From Rhodopseudomonas sp. BR0M22 (GTDB lineage Bacteria > Pseudomonadota > Alphaproteobacteria > Rhizobiales > Xanthobacteraceae), in the NCBI RefSeq assembly GCF_010907035.1, contig NZ_QUMK01000003.1, positions 62,001 to 126,000 on the forward strand: 64,000 nucleotides of DNA. Direction: 5' to 3'. Positions 25,070 through 34,113 of this stretch are shown here, one piece after another. Numbering within the stretch: the first letter of the stretch is position 1; each line of letters opens with the position of its first letter. The notes beneath the pieces are model-generated. The model made no database searches, was not told the DNA's origin, and was given only the letters and a program-made list of their open reading frames with translations. Made by a program: the position numbers and the translations under genes.

Positions 25070-26959
25070 ATGGCCATCGCCACCGCGACCAGCGAAGCCC
25101 CCGACAAGACCGGTTTCTGGGCGCTGACGCTCGGCGGAATCGGTGTGGTGTTCGGCGACATCGGGACCTCGCCGCTCTACGCCTTCCGCGAGGCGGTCGC
25201 CGGTGCGACCCATGGCGGCCCGGCCAGCCGTGTTCTGGTGCTCGGCGTTCTGTCGCTGATCCTGTGGTCGCTGCTGATTGTGGTCACCGCAAAATACGTT
25301 CTGCTGCTGCTGCGCGCCGACAACAACGGCGAGGGCGGGACGCTGTCGTTGATGGCGCTCGGACAGCGTGCGCTCGGCCGCCGCAGCACAGTGCTGCTGG
25401 TGCTCGGCGTGATCGGCGCTTCGATGTTCATCGGCGACTCGATGATCACGCCGGCGATCTCGGTGCTGTCGGCGGTCGAAGGCTTCAAGGTCGCAGCTCC
25501 CGCGCTCGAGCCCTATGTGGTGCCGCTGACGGTGGTGATCCTGCTGGCGCTGTTCGCGGTACAGAGCCACGGCACCGCCGTCGTCGCTCGCGCCTTCGGC
25601 CCGGTGATGCTGGTGTGGTTTTCCGCGCTGGCCGCACTCGGCGCGATGCACATCATGGACGACCCGTCCGTGCTGGCCGCCATCAACCCGTGGTATGCGG
25701 CGCAATTCCTCGCCAGCCATGGCACGATCGGGCTGGTGACGCTGGGTGCGGTGTTCCTGGCCGTCACCGGCGGCGAGGCGCTCTATGCCGATCTCGGCCA
25801 TTTCGGCCGCGGCCCGATTCAGACCGGCTGGCTCGGCTTCGTGCTGCCGGCTCTGTTGATCAACTATTTCGGTCAGGGCTCGCTGGTGCTGGCGCATCCC
25901 GCGGCTCTGGAGAATCCGTTCTACCGGATGGTGCCGGACGGCATGGTGCTGCCGTTGACGCTGCTGGCGACGGCGGCGACGGTGATCGCCAGTCAGGCGG
26001 TGATCACCGGCGCGTTCTCGCTGATCAGCCAGGCGGTTCAGCTCGGTCTGCTGCCCCGGTTCGAAGTGCGCTATACCTCGGAGACGCACGCCGGGCAGAT
26101 CTATCTGCCGCGCGTCAACGCCATGCTGCTGGTCGGCGTGTTGCTGCTGGTGCTGGTGTTCCAGACATCCAGCGGGCTGGCTTCCGCCTACGGCATCGCA
26201 GTGTCGACCACCATGGTGGTCGACGGCATCATGGCCTTCGTGGTGATTTGGAAGCTGTGGCAATGGAGCGCGGCGGCTGCGGCGCTGCTGATCGTGCCGT
26301 TCGTGCTCGTGGACACGATGTTCTTCAGCGCCAATCTGATGAAGCTGCTCGAAGGCGCCTGGCTGCCGCTGCTGTTCGGTCTGTCTCTGGCGCTGTTGAT
26401 CTGGATCTGGCGGCGCGGTGTCGGCGTGCTGACGATCAAGGCGCGCCGCGCCGAAGTGCCGCTCGACGATCTGATCGCGAGCCTGGAGAAGCATCCGCCG
26501 CACATCGTGAAGGGCACTGCGGTGTTTCTCACCGCCGATGCCGAGTTCGTTCCGCCGGCGCTGCTGCACAATCTGAAGCACAACAAGGTGCTTCACGAGC
26601 ACAATGTCGTCCTGACGATCGAGACCGTCCATACGCCGCGTGTCGATCCCGCGGATCGAATCCGGCTGGAGCGGGTCAGCGATAAGTTCAGCAAAGTCCG
26701 GTTGCGCTTCGGCTTCATGGAGAGCCCGAACGTGCCGAAGGCGCTGGTGCTGGCGCGCGAGCTCGGCTGGTCGTTCGATATCATGTCGACCTCGTTCTTC
26801 GTGTCGCGCCGGTCGCTCAAGCCTGCGGCCCGGTCGGCGATGCCGAAGTGGCAAACCGACCTGTTCATCGCGCTGTCGAAGTCCGCCAACGACGCCACCG
26901 ACTACTTCCAGATCCCGACCGGGCGAGTGGTCGAGGTCGGGGCCCAGGTCACCATCTGA
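25070..26959 (+). CDS. kup: Low-affinity potassium transporter Kup
   Basis: A 629-residue K+/H+ symporter of the Kup/HAK/KT family. The N-terminal signature [20 protein letters not shown], twelve predicted membrane segments up to about residue 460, and a C-terminal cytoplasmic domain are seen. The 231 bases before it (24839-25069) contain no recognisable gene. Rhizobia and relatives often carry several Kup copies, so this need not be the only potassium importer. Confidence 0.95.
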   Translation: MAIATATSEAPDKTGFWALTLGGIGVVFGDIGTSPLYAFREAVAGATHGGPASRVLVLGVLSLILWSLLIVVTAKYVLLLLRADNNGEGGTLSLMALGQRALGRRSTVLLVLGVIGASMFIGDSMITPAISVLSAVEGFKVAAPALEPYVVPLTVVILLALFAVQSHGTAVVARAFGPVMLVWFSALAALGAMHIMDDPSVLAAINPWYAAQFLASHGTIGLVTLGAVFLAVTGGEALYADLGHFGRGPIQTGWLGFVLPALLINYFGQGSLVLAHPAALENPFYRMVPDGMVLPLTLLATAATVIASQAVITGAFSLISQAVQLGLLPRFEVRYTSETHAGQIYLPRVNAMLLVGVLLLVLVFQTSSGLASAYGIAVSTTMVVDGIMAFVVIWKLWQWSAAAAALLIVPFVLVDTMFFSANLMKLLEGAWLPLLFGLSLALLIWIWRRGVGVLTIKARRAEVPLDDLIASLEKHPPHIVKGTAVFLTADAEFVPPALLHNLKHNKVLHEHNVVLTIETVHTPRVDPADRIRLERVSDKFSKVRLRFGFMESPNVPKALVLARELGWSFDIMSTSFFVSRRSLKPAARSAMPKWQTDLFIALSKSANDATDYFQIPTGRVVEVGAQVTI

Positions 26960-27028
26960 TCGGGGCGGCCCGAGAGCTTCGACCAAAGCGGCGGTGATTT
27001 CCCGCCTCGGTTCGCTTATCCAGCAAAG

Positions 27029-27484
27029 ATGGCCGCCAAGACGCTGCAGAGCTTGATTTTCCTCGCGCTAGGCGCAACGCTGGCGCCGCAATCGTCGAGC
27101 CTCGTTCTCGGTGTTGCGCTCATCGATCCGGGCAGTGCGATCGCGGGAGATTTGAGAGTGGTAGGCCAGGTTGAAGATTTGACACCGCAGGACGTCGCCA
27201 AGGGCATCGCCGATGGGCGCTATCTGCTGGTCGACGTTCGTGAGCCGAACGAAGTGGCGGTGGAGGCCTATCCCGACGCCGTGGTGGTTCCGCTGTCGAC
27301 CTTCGACCCCAAGGCGATCCCCGATCCGGCCGGCAAGCAGGTCGTATTTGCCTGCCGCTCCGGCAAGCGCTCGGTCACCGCCTCGATGGCCGCCCAAGCC
27401 GCGGGCCTCGCCTACACCCGGCATCTTGCCGGGGGCATCCTCGGCTGGAAGGCGGCCGGTTTGCCGACCAAGCCGGGTCATTGA
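27029..27484 (+). CDS. Exported rhodanese-like sulfurtransferase
   Basis: A 151-residue single rhodanese domain behind a hydrophobic signal segment (about 8-40), so probably periplasmic. LVDVREPNE and the active-site loop C109RSGKRS are intact, as is the GG-I-GW end (LAGGILGWKAAGLP). Such proteins pass sulfane sulfur between thiols; the partner is unknown. It ends 22 bases before an aminotransferase gene. Confidence 0.86.
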   Translation: MAAKTLQSLIFLALGATLAPQSSSLVLGVALIDPGSAIAGDLRVVGQVEDLTPQDVAKGIADGRYLLVDVREPNEVAVEAYPDAVVVPLSTFDPKAIPDPAGKQVVFACRSGKRSVTASMAAQAAGLAYTRHLAGGILGWKAAGLPTKPGH

Positions 27485-27506
27485 TCCGAACCATGACCGT
27501 CATCCG

Positions 27507-28664
27507 ATGAGCAACAAGGTCTTCGCCGATCTGCCCGTCACCGTGTTCGAGGCGATGTCGCAGCTCGCGCGCGACAACGACGCGATCAATCTGGGGCAGG
27601 GCTTTCCCGACGATCCGGGGCCGGAAGACATCCGCCGCGCCGCCGCGGACGCCGTGCTGAACGGCTACAACCAGTACCCGTCGATGATGGGATTGCCGGA
27701 GCTGCGCCAGGCGATCTCGACTCACTACGCGCACTGGTACGGCGTCCAGCTCGATCCGATGACCGAAGTGATGGTGACCTCCGGCGCGACCGAAGCGCTG
27801 GCGAGCGCCATCCTGTCGGTGGTCGAGCCCGGCGACGAAGTCATCGTGTTTCAGCCGGTGTACGATTCCTATCTTCCGATCATCCGCCAGGCCGGCGGGA
27901 TTCCGCGCCTGGTCCGGCTCGAGCCGCCGCATTGGCGGATCACCGAGGAATCGCTGCGGCGGGTGTTCAACGCCAAGACCAAGGCGATCGTCTTCAACAA
28001 CCCGCTCAACCCGGCCGCGGTCGTCTATCCGCGCGAGGATCTCGAATTGCTGGCGCGGTTCTGCCAGGAATTCGACGCGGTGGCGATCTGCGACGAGGTG
28101 TGGGAGCACGTCACCTTCGACGGTCTCAGCCACATCCCGCTGATTACGATTCCGGGGATGCGCGACCGCACCATCAAGATCGGCTCCGCCGGCAAGATCT
28201 TTTCGCTCACCGGCTGGAAGGTCGGGTTCGTCTGCGCCGCACCGAAGCTGCTGCGGGTCGCCGCCAAGGTGCACCAGTTCCTGGCGTTCACCACGGCGCC
28301 GAACCTGCAGGTCGCCGTCGCCTACGGGCTCGGCAAGTGCGACGATTACTTCCTGCAGATGCGCAAGGATCTGGCCCGCAGCCGCGACCGGCTGGCGCAG
28401 GGGCTGTCCAGTCTCGGCTTTCCGGTGATCCGCTCGCAGGGGACGTATTTCCTCACCGTCGATCTGTCGCCGCTCGGTCTCAACGAGACCGACGAGGCGT
28501 TCTGCAAGCGGATCGTCACCGACTACAAGGTCGCGGCGATTCCGGTGTCGGCGTTCTACGAGGAAGAACCGGTCACCTCCGTGGTGCGGTTCTGTTTCGC
28601 CAAAAAGGATCAGACGCTCGACACCGCCCTCGAGCGCCTGTCGGATGCGGTTCACGGGCGATAG
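27507..28664 (+). CDS. PLP-dependent class I/II aminotransferase
   Basis: A 385-residue fold-type I aminotransferase. NLGQGFPDDPGPEDIRRA and YNQYPSMMGLPELRQAI, the CDEVWEH segment and the PLP lysine K230 in SAGKIFSLTGWKVGF resemble the methionine / kynurenine aminotransferase branch (YbdL, KAT). Substrate specificity is not determined by sequence. The ATG at 27507 follows CATCCG; a much longer frame upstream overlaps the rhodanese gene and is not coding. The polyamine-binding protein gene starts 8 bases after it. Confidence 0.88.
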   Translation: MSNKVFADLPVTVFEAMSQLARDNDAINLGQGFPDDPGPEDIRRAAADAVLNGYNQYPSMMGLPELRQAISTHYAHWYGVQLDPMTEVMVTSGATEALASAILSVVEPGDEVIVFQPVYDSYLPIIRQAGGIPRLVRLEPPHWRITEESLRRVFNAKTKAIVFNNPLNPAAVVYPREDLELLARFCQEFDAVAICDEVWEHVTFDGLSHIPLITIPGMRDRTIKIGSAGKIFSLTGWKVGFVCAAPKLLRVAAKVHQFLAFTTAPNLQVAVAYGLGKCDDYFLQMRKDLARSRDRLAQGLSSLGFPVIRSQGTYFLTVDLSPLGLNETDEAFCKRIVTDYKVAAIPVSAFYEEEPVTSVVRFCFAKKDQTLDTALERLSDAVHGR

Positions 28665-28671
28665 GGATTTG

Positions 28672-29787
28672 ATGATGCGTGACACGATGCGGCGGCGACT
28701 GCTGACTTTGGGCGCGGGGATCGCGTTGTCGGTGTCGCTCATCCTGCCTGGCTCGGCGCAGGACCGCACCGTCAATTTCTACAACTGGTCGAACTACATC
28801 GCGCCGGGCGTGCTCGAGGATTTCACGCGCGAGACCGGCATCAAGGTGGTGTACGACACCTTCGACGCCAACGAGACGCTGGAAACCAAGCTGCTCGCCG
28901 GCAAATCCGGCTACGATGTCGTGGTGCCGACCGCGTACTTCCTGCAGCGGCAGATCGCAGCCGGCGTGTTCCAGAAGCTCGACAAGTCGAAGCTTCCCAA
29001 CCTGAAGAACGCCTGGGATTTCGTCACCGACAAGCTGGCACTGTACGACCCCGGCAATCAGTTCGCCGTCAACTACATGTGGGGCACCACCGGCATCGGC
29101 TACAACGTCGCTGCGGTGAAGCGGATTCTCGGCGAGGGTGCCGTGATCGACAGCTGGGAGATGATCTTCAAGCCGGAGAACCTGGCGAAGTTCAAGGACT
29201 GCGGCGTCCACATGCTGGATTCCGCCGACGACATCCTGCCGGCGGCGCTGACCTATCTCGGCCGCGATCCGAATTCGACCAACAAGGACGACCTCGAAAA
29301 GGCCGCCGAGGTGGTCGGCAAGGTGCAGCCGTCAGTCCGCAAGTTCCATTCTTCGGAGTATCTGAGCGCGCTGGCGACCGGCGAGATCTGCCTCGTGGTG
29401 GCGTGGTCGGGTGACATCAAGCAGGCGCAGTCGCGCGCTGCCGAAGCCCATAACGGCGTCGAGATCGGCTATGCGATCCCCAAGGAAGGGGCGCAGATGT
29501 TCTTCGACAATCTGGCGATTCCCGCCGATGCCAAGAACGTCGCCGAAGCGTATGAACTGCTCAACTTCCTGTATCGGCCGGACATCGCCGCGCGCAATTC
29601 CGACTTCCTGTCCTATGCCAACGGCAACAAGGCCAGCCAGGAGTTCATCAACCCGCGGGTGCTGAACGACAAGGCGATTTATCCGGACGACGCGACGCTG
29701 GCGCGGTTGTTCGTCATCACCGCGCGCGATCCGGCGACACAGCGCAGCATCAACCGGCTGTGGACGCGGGTGAAGACGGGGCGCTGA
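28672..29787 (+). CDS. Polyamine ABC transporter periplasmic binding protein
   Basis: A 371-residue PotF/SpuD-type solute-binding protein: signal peptide to about LPGSAQD, then VNFYNWSNYIAPGVLEDF, GYDVVVPTAYFLQRQIAAG, and the later YAIPKEGAQMFFDNLAIP typical of putrescine-binding PotF. AGGGA precedes a double ATG (28672 and 28675). No permease or ATPase is adjacent, so it depends on a transporter elsewhere or acts as an alternative receptor. The neighbouring aminotransferase might process the imported amine, which is inference. Confidence 0.88.
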   Translation: MMRDTMRRRLLTLGAGIALSVSLILPGSAQDRTVNFYNWSNYIAPGVLEDFTRETGIKVVYDTFDANETLETKLLAGKSGYDVVVPTAYFLQRQIAAGVFQKLDKSKLPNLKNAWDFVTDKLALYDPGNQFAVNYMWGTTGIGYNVAAVKRILGEGAVIDSWEMIFKPENLAKFKDCGVHMLDSADDILPAALTYLGRDPNSTNKDDLEKAAEVVGKVQPSVRKFHSSEYLSALATGEICLVVAWSGDIKQAQSRAAEAHNGVEIGYAIPKEGAQMFFDNLAIPADAKNVAEAYELLNFLYRPDIAARNSDFLSYANGNKASQEFINPRVLNDKAIYPDDATLARLFVITARDPATQRSINRLWTRVKTGR

Positions 29788-29802
29788 GCGCCCCGCAAGC
29801 AA

Positions 29803-31752
29803 TCAGCGGCTCGCCACCTTCCGCGCCGGCGGCTCGATGCCACCGGCCGGTTCGAGGTCTCTGAGATCGACCGTGCCCGGCAGCGCGTGGTCCGACCGTT
29901 TGTCGCCGACGCCGCGCATCGGGATCGGGCTGACCGGCGCACGGTCGTGCCGCTCGATATCGCCGCGCAGCAGCCGCCACGCCCATCCGGCAGTGCGCCG
30001 ATAGGTCTGGGCCAATCCGATCATGCCGTAGATCTGCGCGCCGGCATCGACGATGTGGGCGCGGAATTTCAGCCAGGCCCGCCGCCGCATCCGCTTGGCG
30101 GGCGAGAAGTGCGCGACCTCGTGGGCGGGGCGGGTTTCGGCGCTGGAGAACACGTCGGCGGACTTCGAGAACACCAGCGCGCTGAGGAAGCGGATCGGGT
30201 TGAAGAAGTAGGTGTAGGCGATCAGCAGATTGAGCTGCTTGAGCCAGGGCCGCGGGTGCTTCGATGCGACGACGTAGTTGCCGTCCATGATGTGCGGCTC
30301 GACGGTGACGTCGCCGGCGCGGCTGAACGCCATGCCCGACTGGAACACGTTCTCGTACCACTTCGAGCCGGGGGCGGGCGTCAGCATCATCACCTGGGTG
30401 GTGATCGAGCCCGCTTGCCGCAGCAGCCGGATCTGATTGATCAGGCCGTAGTTCGATTTCCACGTCACCAGCGGCTGGCTGTCGTGGTGCATCATCATCG
30501 GCATCGGCAGGATGTTGTTTTCGCGCAGCAGCCGGAAGGCGAGCTGGGTCTTGTCCTTGTCCTGCGCCTTCTTGACCAGCGTTGCGGTCATGTCCTCGAC
30601 GCCGAGCCATACCGCGGCGAAGCCTGCGTCGCGGATCAACGGCAGATGATCGCGCATCCCGACGGTGTCGTGCACGGTGACTTCGGTACCAAGGCGCACC
30701 TTGCAGAACGGCCGTTCCGACCGCTTGCGCGCCAGCGTCCCGGCGATGTCCAACGTGCGCTTGGTGTCATTGAAGAAATTATCGTCGGCGCCGAAGAAGT
30801 GATAGATGCCGAAGGTGCTGGCGATCTGTCCGATTTCCTCGGCGATGCGCTCGCCGCTCTTGGCGCGGAACTGCGACTGGTTGTAGGCCGGGATCGGGCA
30901 ATACGAGCATCGGAACTTGCAGCCCGCGGTCATCACGATGCTGGAGATCGGACTGTAGCGCTTCACCCGATTGGCCGGCAGCGCCTGGCTCGCCAGCGTG
31001 GCGCCGTTGCTCGGCGGCTCCAGCAGCTTGTAGCCGTGCACCGGGTCGGGCAGTTCGTCGAGATCGCCGAGCAGGCGCTGCACGCCGGTGTCGACCAGTT
31101 CCTCGATCCGATCGCCGCGCGGCGAGGGGCGGCCATAAACGAGCCCCGCGACCTCGTCCAGCGCGCCGCCGTCGCGGGCGCGCTGGAATACCGACCGCAT
31201 CGACTCCCCGGCCGCCCGCATCGACAGCAGCACTTCCAGCAGTTCGAGGAAGACGTATTCCTCGCCGCTGACGGCGACATCCGCGGACGCGCCCGGGCCG
31301 ACATTGAACACATGCCACGGCTCGTAGCGGATGCGCGGGCCGCCGACCATGATCAGGGGGCGCTTATCCGGGTCGATCTGGCAGGCCTCCCGGATCAGGC
31401 GATCGCATTCGGCCGAATGCAGATGCATGCTGGAGATCAGGAACAGATCCGGGATGCGGCCGTCGAGGCGCATCTGCAGCGGGCTGAAGTTCCGGTTCCA
31501 CTGCTGCAGCACGATCCGTGTCTTGTCGAAGCCGACATCGGCGAGGGCGGAGCCGATCGCACGGACCCCGCCGGGCGCCATGCGGGTATCCGCAAGCACG
31601 AAGGGGAGGACACGGGTGCGATGATCGAAAGCGCTGACGATGACGGTCGTCAGGTCATGCTGCCCGGAGAGCCGGCGAAGGCGCGCGCGCAAGCCTGCCA
31701 TCTTGCCGGGAACCAGGAGTTCATCACCGCGGGCACGCCTCGGAAGTTCCAT
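29803..31752 (-). CDS. B12-binding-domain radical SAM protein
   Basis: A 649-residue radical SAM enzyme. An N-terminal cobalamin-binding-like Rossmann domain (about 50-215, with LFLISSMHLHSAECDRLI and MVGGPRIRYEP) precedes the radical SAM core with the 4Fe-4S motif C278-x3-C282-x2-C285 (TAGCKFRCSYCPIPAYNQ). The C-terminus is basic with possible amphipathic helices. Members methylate unactivated carbons or rearrange lipids and natural products; this substrate is unknown. I compared it mentally with hopanoid methylase HpnP and could not match it. GAGGA six bases before the ATG supports the start. It converges with the polyamine-binding gene and stands alone. Confidence 0.82.
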   Translation of the reverse strand: MELPRRARGDELLVPGKMAGLRARLRRLSGQHDLTTVIVSAFDHRTRVLPFVLADTRMAPGGVRAIGSALADVGFDKTRIVLQQWNRNFSPLQMRLDGRIPDLFLISSMHLHSAECDRLIREACQIDPDKRPLIMVGGPRIRYEPWHVFNVGPGASADVAVSGEEYVFLELLEVLLSMRAAGESMRSVFQRARDGGALDEVAGLVYGRPSPRGDRIEELVDTGVQRLLGDLDELPDPVHGYKLLEPPSNGATLASQALPANRVKRYSPISSIVMTAGCKFRCSYCPIPAYNQSQFRAKSGERIAEEIGQIASTFGIYHFFGADDNFFNDTKRTLDIAGTLARKRSERPFCKVRLGTEVTVHDTVGMRDHLPLIRDAGFAAVWLGVEDMTATLVKKAQDKDKTQLAFRLLRENNILPMPMMMHHDSQPLVTWKSNYGLINQIRLLRQAGSITTQVMMLTPAPGSKWYENVFQSGMAFSRAGDVTVEPHIMDGNYVVASKHPRPWLKQLNLLIAYTYFFNPIRFLSALVFSKSADVFSSAETRPAHEVAHFSPAKRMRRRAWLKFRAHIVDAGAQIYGMIGLAQTYRRTAGWAWRLLRGDIERHDRAPVSPIPMRGVGDKRSDHALPGTVDLRDLEPAGGIEPPARKVASR

Positions 31753-32062
31753 GTATTTCCTCGATCCAGGTGGACGGCCGCAAAGTGATTTGCGCGCGCC
31801 ACTGTGAGGTTAATACCTGGATGGGTCAAGCTGACCGCCGGCCGCAGGAGTATCGGGTTTACCGGTTCCTTCGATGCCCAGGCGCTTCGCTATGTGAGCA
31901 GATCTGCTCAGTGAGCGCGGACATTCGGGCAATGAGCGCGCCGTCGCGAGCGGACCTGGATAGCCAAGGCAGGCCCAGATATGGGGCGAACATTGAGTGA
32001 GCTAAGCGGAACTCGGACAATCGGACGGAGGCGAACGTACTAAGCGCCGACTACGCGGATGC
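31753..32062. other. Gap between radical SAM and lpxXL genes
   Basis: 310 bases with no convincing gene on either strand. Besides the upstream region of the radical SAM gene, it holds one perfect 16-base palindrome, annotated separately. A 76-codon plus-strand frame at 31770-32000 has no family resemblance and no ribosome binding site. Confidence 0.5.
31895..31910. promoter_or_regulatory. Perfect 16-base palindrome TGAGCAGATCTGCTCA
   Basis: TGAGCAGA followed directly by its reverse complement TCTGCTCA, about 140 bases upstream of the radical SAM gene start. Dyads of this size are typical binding sites of dimeric transcription factors. No regulator gene is adjacent, so the assignment is tentative. 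Confidence 0.35.
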
Positions 32063-32995
32063 CTAGCGCCACCGGCGGTGCAGCCAAAGCCATTGCTCGG
32101 GCGTTTCGCGGATCCAGCTTTCGATCACCGAGGTGCACGCCTGCATCGTGCCCTGGATGTCGATCCGGCCGTCGGCATCGCGGATCGGCTCGATCTCTTC
32201 GGTGAGCTCGGCACGGAACCGGCCGTCGGGCAGGCGGATGACGCGGGCGCCATGCAGCGGGCATTCGATCTGCCGCAGCAGCTTGGCGAGCAGCGGGTTG
32301 GCCTTCGCGGTGCGCCCGAAGAAGGTGACGTCGACGCCCTTGGTGAAGTGCTGATCGATCAGCATGCCGACGTGCTTGCCGTCCTGCAGCGCCTTCGCCA
32401 GCTTGAACGGCGCGCTGGAGCCGGCGGCGACGAGCTGCCCCATCTTCACCGAACGGATTTCCTCGACGATACGGTCGGCGGCTTCGATGTTCGGCCGGCG
32501 GTACAGCACTGCGGTGTCGAGATCGTGCGAGACGGCGGCGACCGCGGGCAGCTCCCAATTGCCGAGGTGGCTGGCGAAGATCAGCGCCGGCTTGCCGTCG
32601 TCGCGCAGCTTTTCGAACAGTTCGAGCGACCGCGGCGTGATCTCGATGCGGCTGCGCTCCGGATGGTCGACGTCATAGTCCCACGCCGAATCCAGATGCG
32701 CGAATTCGGCGACGGCGCGCCCCAGATTGTCCCACACGCCGGAGAGGATCGCTTCGATCTCCTCGGGCGATTTCTCGGGAAACGCCGCGGTCAGATTGTC
32801 GCGGCCGATCCGTTGTTCCGGAAGCAACGGGCCGAACTTGCGGGCGACCGCGCCGAACAGCCTGGCGCTCTTGTCCGGATCGAACTTCCGCGCCAGATGC
32901 AGCGCGCCGATCGCCACCGGCCCGACGATCTTGCCGACGACGTCCTTGGCCGCGCGCTGGGCGCGCAGCTTAGCGCGATACAGGGCGACCTTCAT
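32063..32995 (-). CDS. lpxXL: Lipid A very-long-chain acyltransferase LpxXL
   Basis: Transfers the 27-hydroxyoctacosanoyl-class acyl chain from AcpXL to lipid A at the inner membrane. The 310-residue protein belongs to the LpxL/LpxM (HtrB) family; the catalytic H143-x4-E148 is seen in ASHLGNWELP, followed by YRRPNIEAADRIVEE and the C-terminal PEQWLWLHRRWR. The ATG at 32995 overlaps the stop of the adhXL gene by four bases (ATGA), showing translational coupling as the last gene of the acpXL cluster. Confidence 0.9.
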   Translation of the reverse strand: MKVALYRAKLRAQRAAKDVVGKIVGPVAIGALHLARKFDPDKSARLFGAVARKFGPLLPEQRIGRDNLTAAFPEKSPEEIEAILSGVWDNLGRAVAEFAHLDSAWDYDVDHPERSRIEITPRSLELFEKLRDDGKPALIFASHLGNWELPAVAAVSHDLDTAVLYRRPNIEAADRIVEEIRSVKMGQLVAAGSSAPFKLAKALQDGKHVGMLIDQHFTKGVDVTFFGRTAKANPLLAKLLRQIECPLHGARVIRLPDGRFRAELTEEIEPIRDADGRIDIQGTMQACTSVIESWIRETPEQWLWLHRRWR

Positions 32996-34017
32996 CAGAA
33001 CCGGACGATGATCTTGCCGAACACCTGACGGCTTTCCATCCGCTTCAGCGCGGCGCCGACGTCGTCGAGCGGCACTTCGGTGTCGATCACCGGCAGCATG
33101 CCGGCCGCCATCTTGTCGAGGCTTTCGGCGATGTTCTTCATCGTCGCGCCGAACGAGCCGAAGATTTTGTACTGCTGCTGGAACAGCTGCATCAGGTTGA
33201 GGGTGGTGGTCGGGCCCGAGGTCGAACCGCAGGTCACCAGTCGGCCGCCGCGCTTCAGGCTGAGCAGCGAGCCGTTGAAGGTGTCGGCGCCGACGTGTTC
33301 GAACACCACGTCGACCCCCTTCTTCTTGGTGATCTTGCGGCACTCGTGCTCGAAGCGGTCCTGGCGATAGTTGATGACGTGATCGGCGCCGAGCTTCTTG
33401 ACGCCTTCGATCTTGGAATCGTCGCCGACGGTGGTGATCACCGTGCAGCCGATCGCCTTCGCCATCATGATCGCGACGGTGCCGATGCCGGAGCCGCCGG
33501 CATGCACCAGCACGGTCTCGCCCGGCTGCAGCTTGGCGTTGTCGAACAGCATGTGCTGCACGGTCGAGAACGCGATCGGGGCGCAGGCGGCGTCGCGCAG
33601 GTCGACGCCGTCTGGCACCGGAATCACCAGCCGTGCGGCGATGTTCATCAGCTCGCGCGCAAAGCCGTCGACGTGGAAGCCGATCAGGCCGCCGACGTTT
33701 TCGCAGAGATTGTCGCGGCCTTCCTGGCACGCTTTGCAGTGGCCGCAGGTCAGCGCGCCGTACATCACGACCTTCTGGCCGGGTTTGAACGCTGTGACGC
33801 CGTCACCGACCGCTTCGATGGTGCCGGAGGCTTCGGCGCCGACCACGATCGGCAGCTTGCGCTTGACGAAGGCCATGCCGCGATAGCCCCACACGTCGAT
33901 GTGGTTGAGCGCCACCGCGGCGATGCGGACCTGCACTTCGCCGGCCGCCGGGGGCGGGGGCGACGGCAGGTCGGCGACCACGAGATTGCGATCGGCAACG
34001 AGGGTGAGCGCGCGCAT
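32995..34017 (-). CDS. Zinc-type alcohol dehydrogenase of the VLCFA cluster (AdhXL)
   Basis: A 340-residue medium-chain dehydrogenase/reductase. Structural-zinc cysteines occur in CGHCKACQEGRDNLC, the nucleotide-binding loop is VHAGGSGIGTVAIMMAKAIG and NYRQDRFEHE follows. In rhizobia the equivalent gene sits between fabF1XL and lpxXL and is thought to act in forming or modifying the very long hydroxy-acyl chain; the exact reaction is not certain. The stop overlaps lpxXL (ATGA). Fabf1XL lies about 96 bases upstream. Confidence 0.88.
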   Translation of the reverse strand: MRALTLVADRNLVVADLPSPPPPAAGEVQVRIAAVALNHIDVWGYRGMAFVKRKLPIVVGAEASGTIEAVGDGVTAFKPGQKVVMYGALTCGHCKACQEGRDNLCENVGGLIGFHVDGFARELMNIAARLVIPVPDGVDLRDAACAPIAFSTVQHMLFDNAKLQPGETVLVHAGGSGIGTVAIMMAKAIGCTVITTVGDDSKIEGVKKLGADHVINYRQDRFEHECRKITKKKGVDVVFEHVGADTFNGSLLSLKRGGRLVTCGSTSGPTTTLNLMQLFQQQYKIFGSFGATMKNIAESLDKMAAGMLPVIDTEVPLDDVGAALKRMESRQVFGKIIVRF

Positions 34018-34113
34018 GGGGTTCGTCCGAACGGTTGGAGGCTTGCGCCCTGCGTATCGCCGCTGGCGGCCGCGGCGTCAACCGCGGCGGCCGGAACTGC
34101 GACCGAGAGGCAA

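Noticed and set aside
31770..32000. 76-codon plus-strand frame between the radical SAM and lpxXL genes
   Set aside because: No ribosome binding site, no similarity, and it runs through the palindrome.
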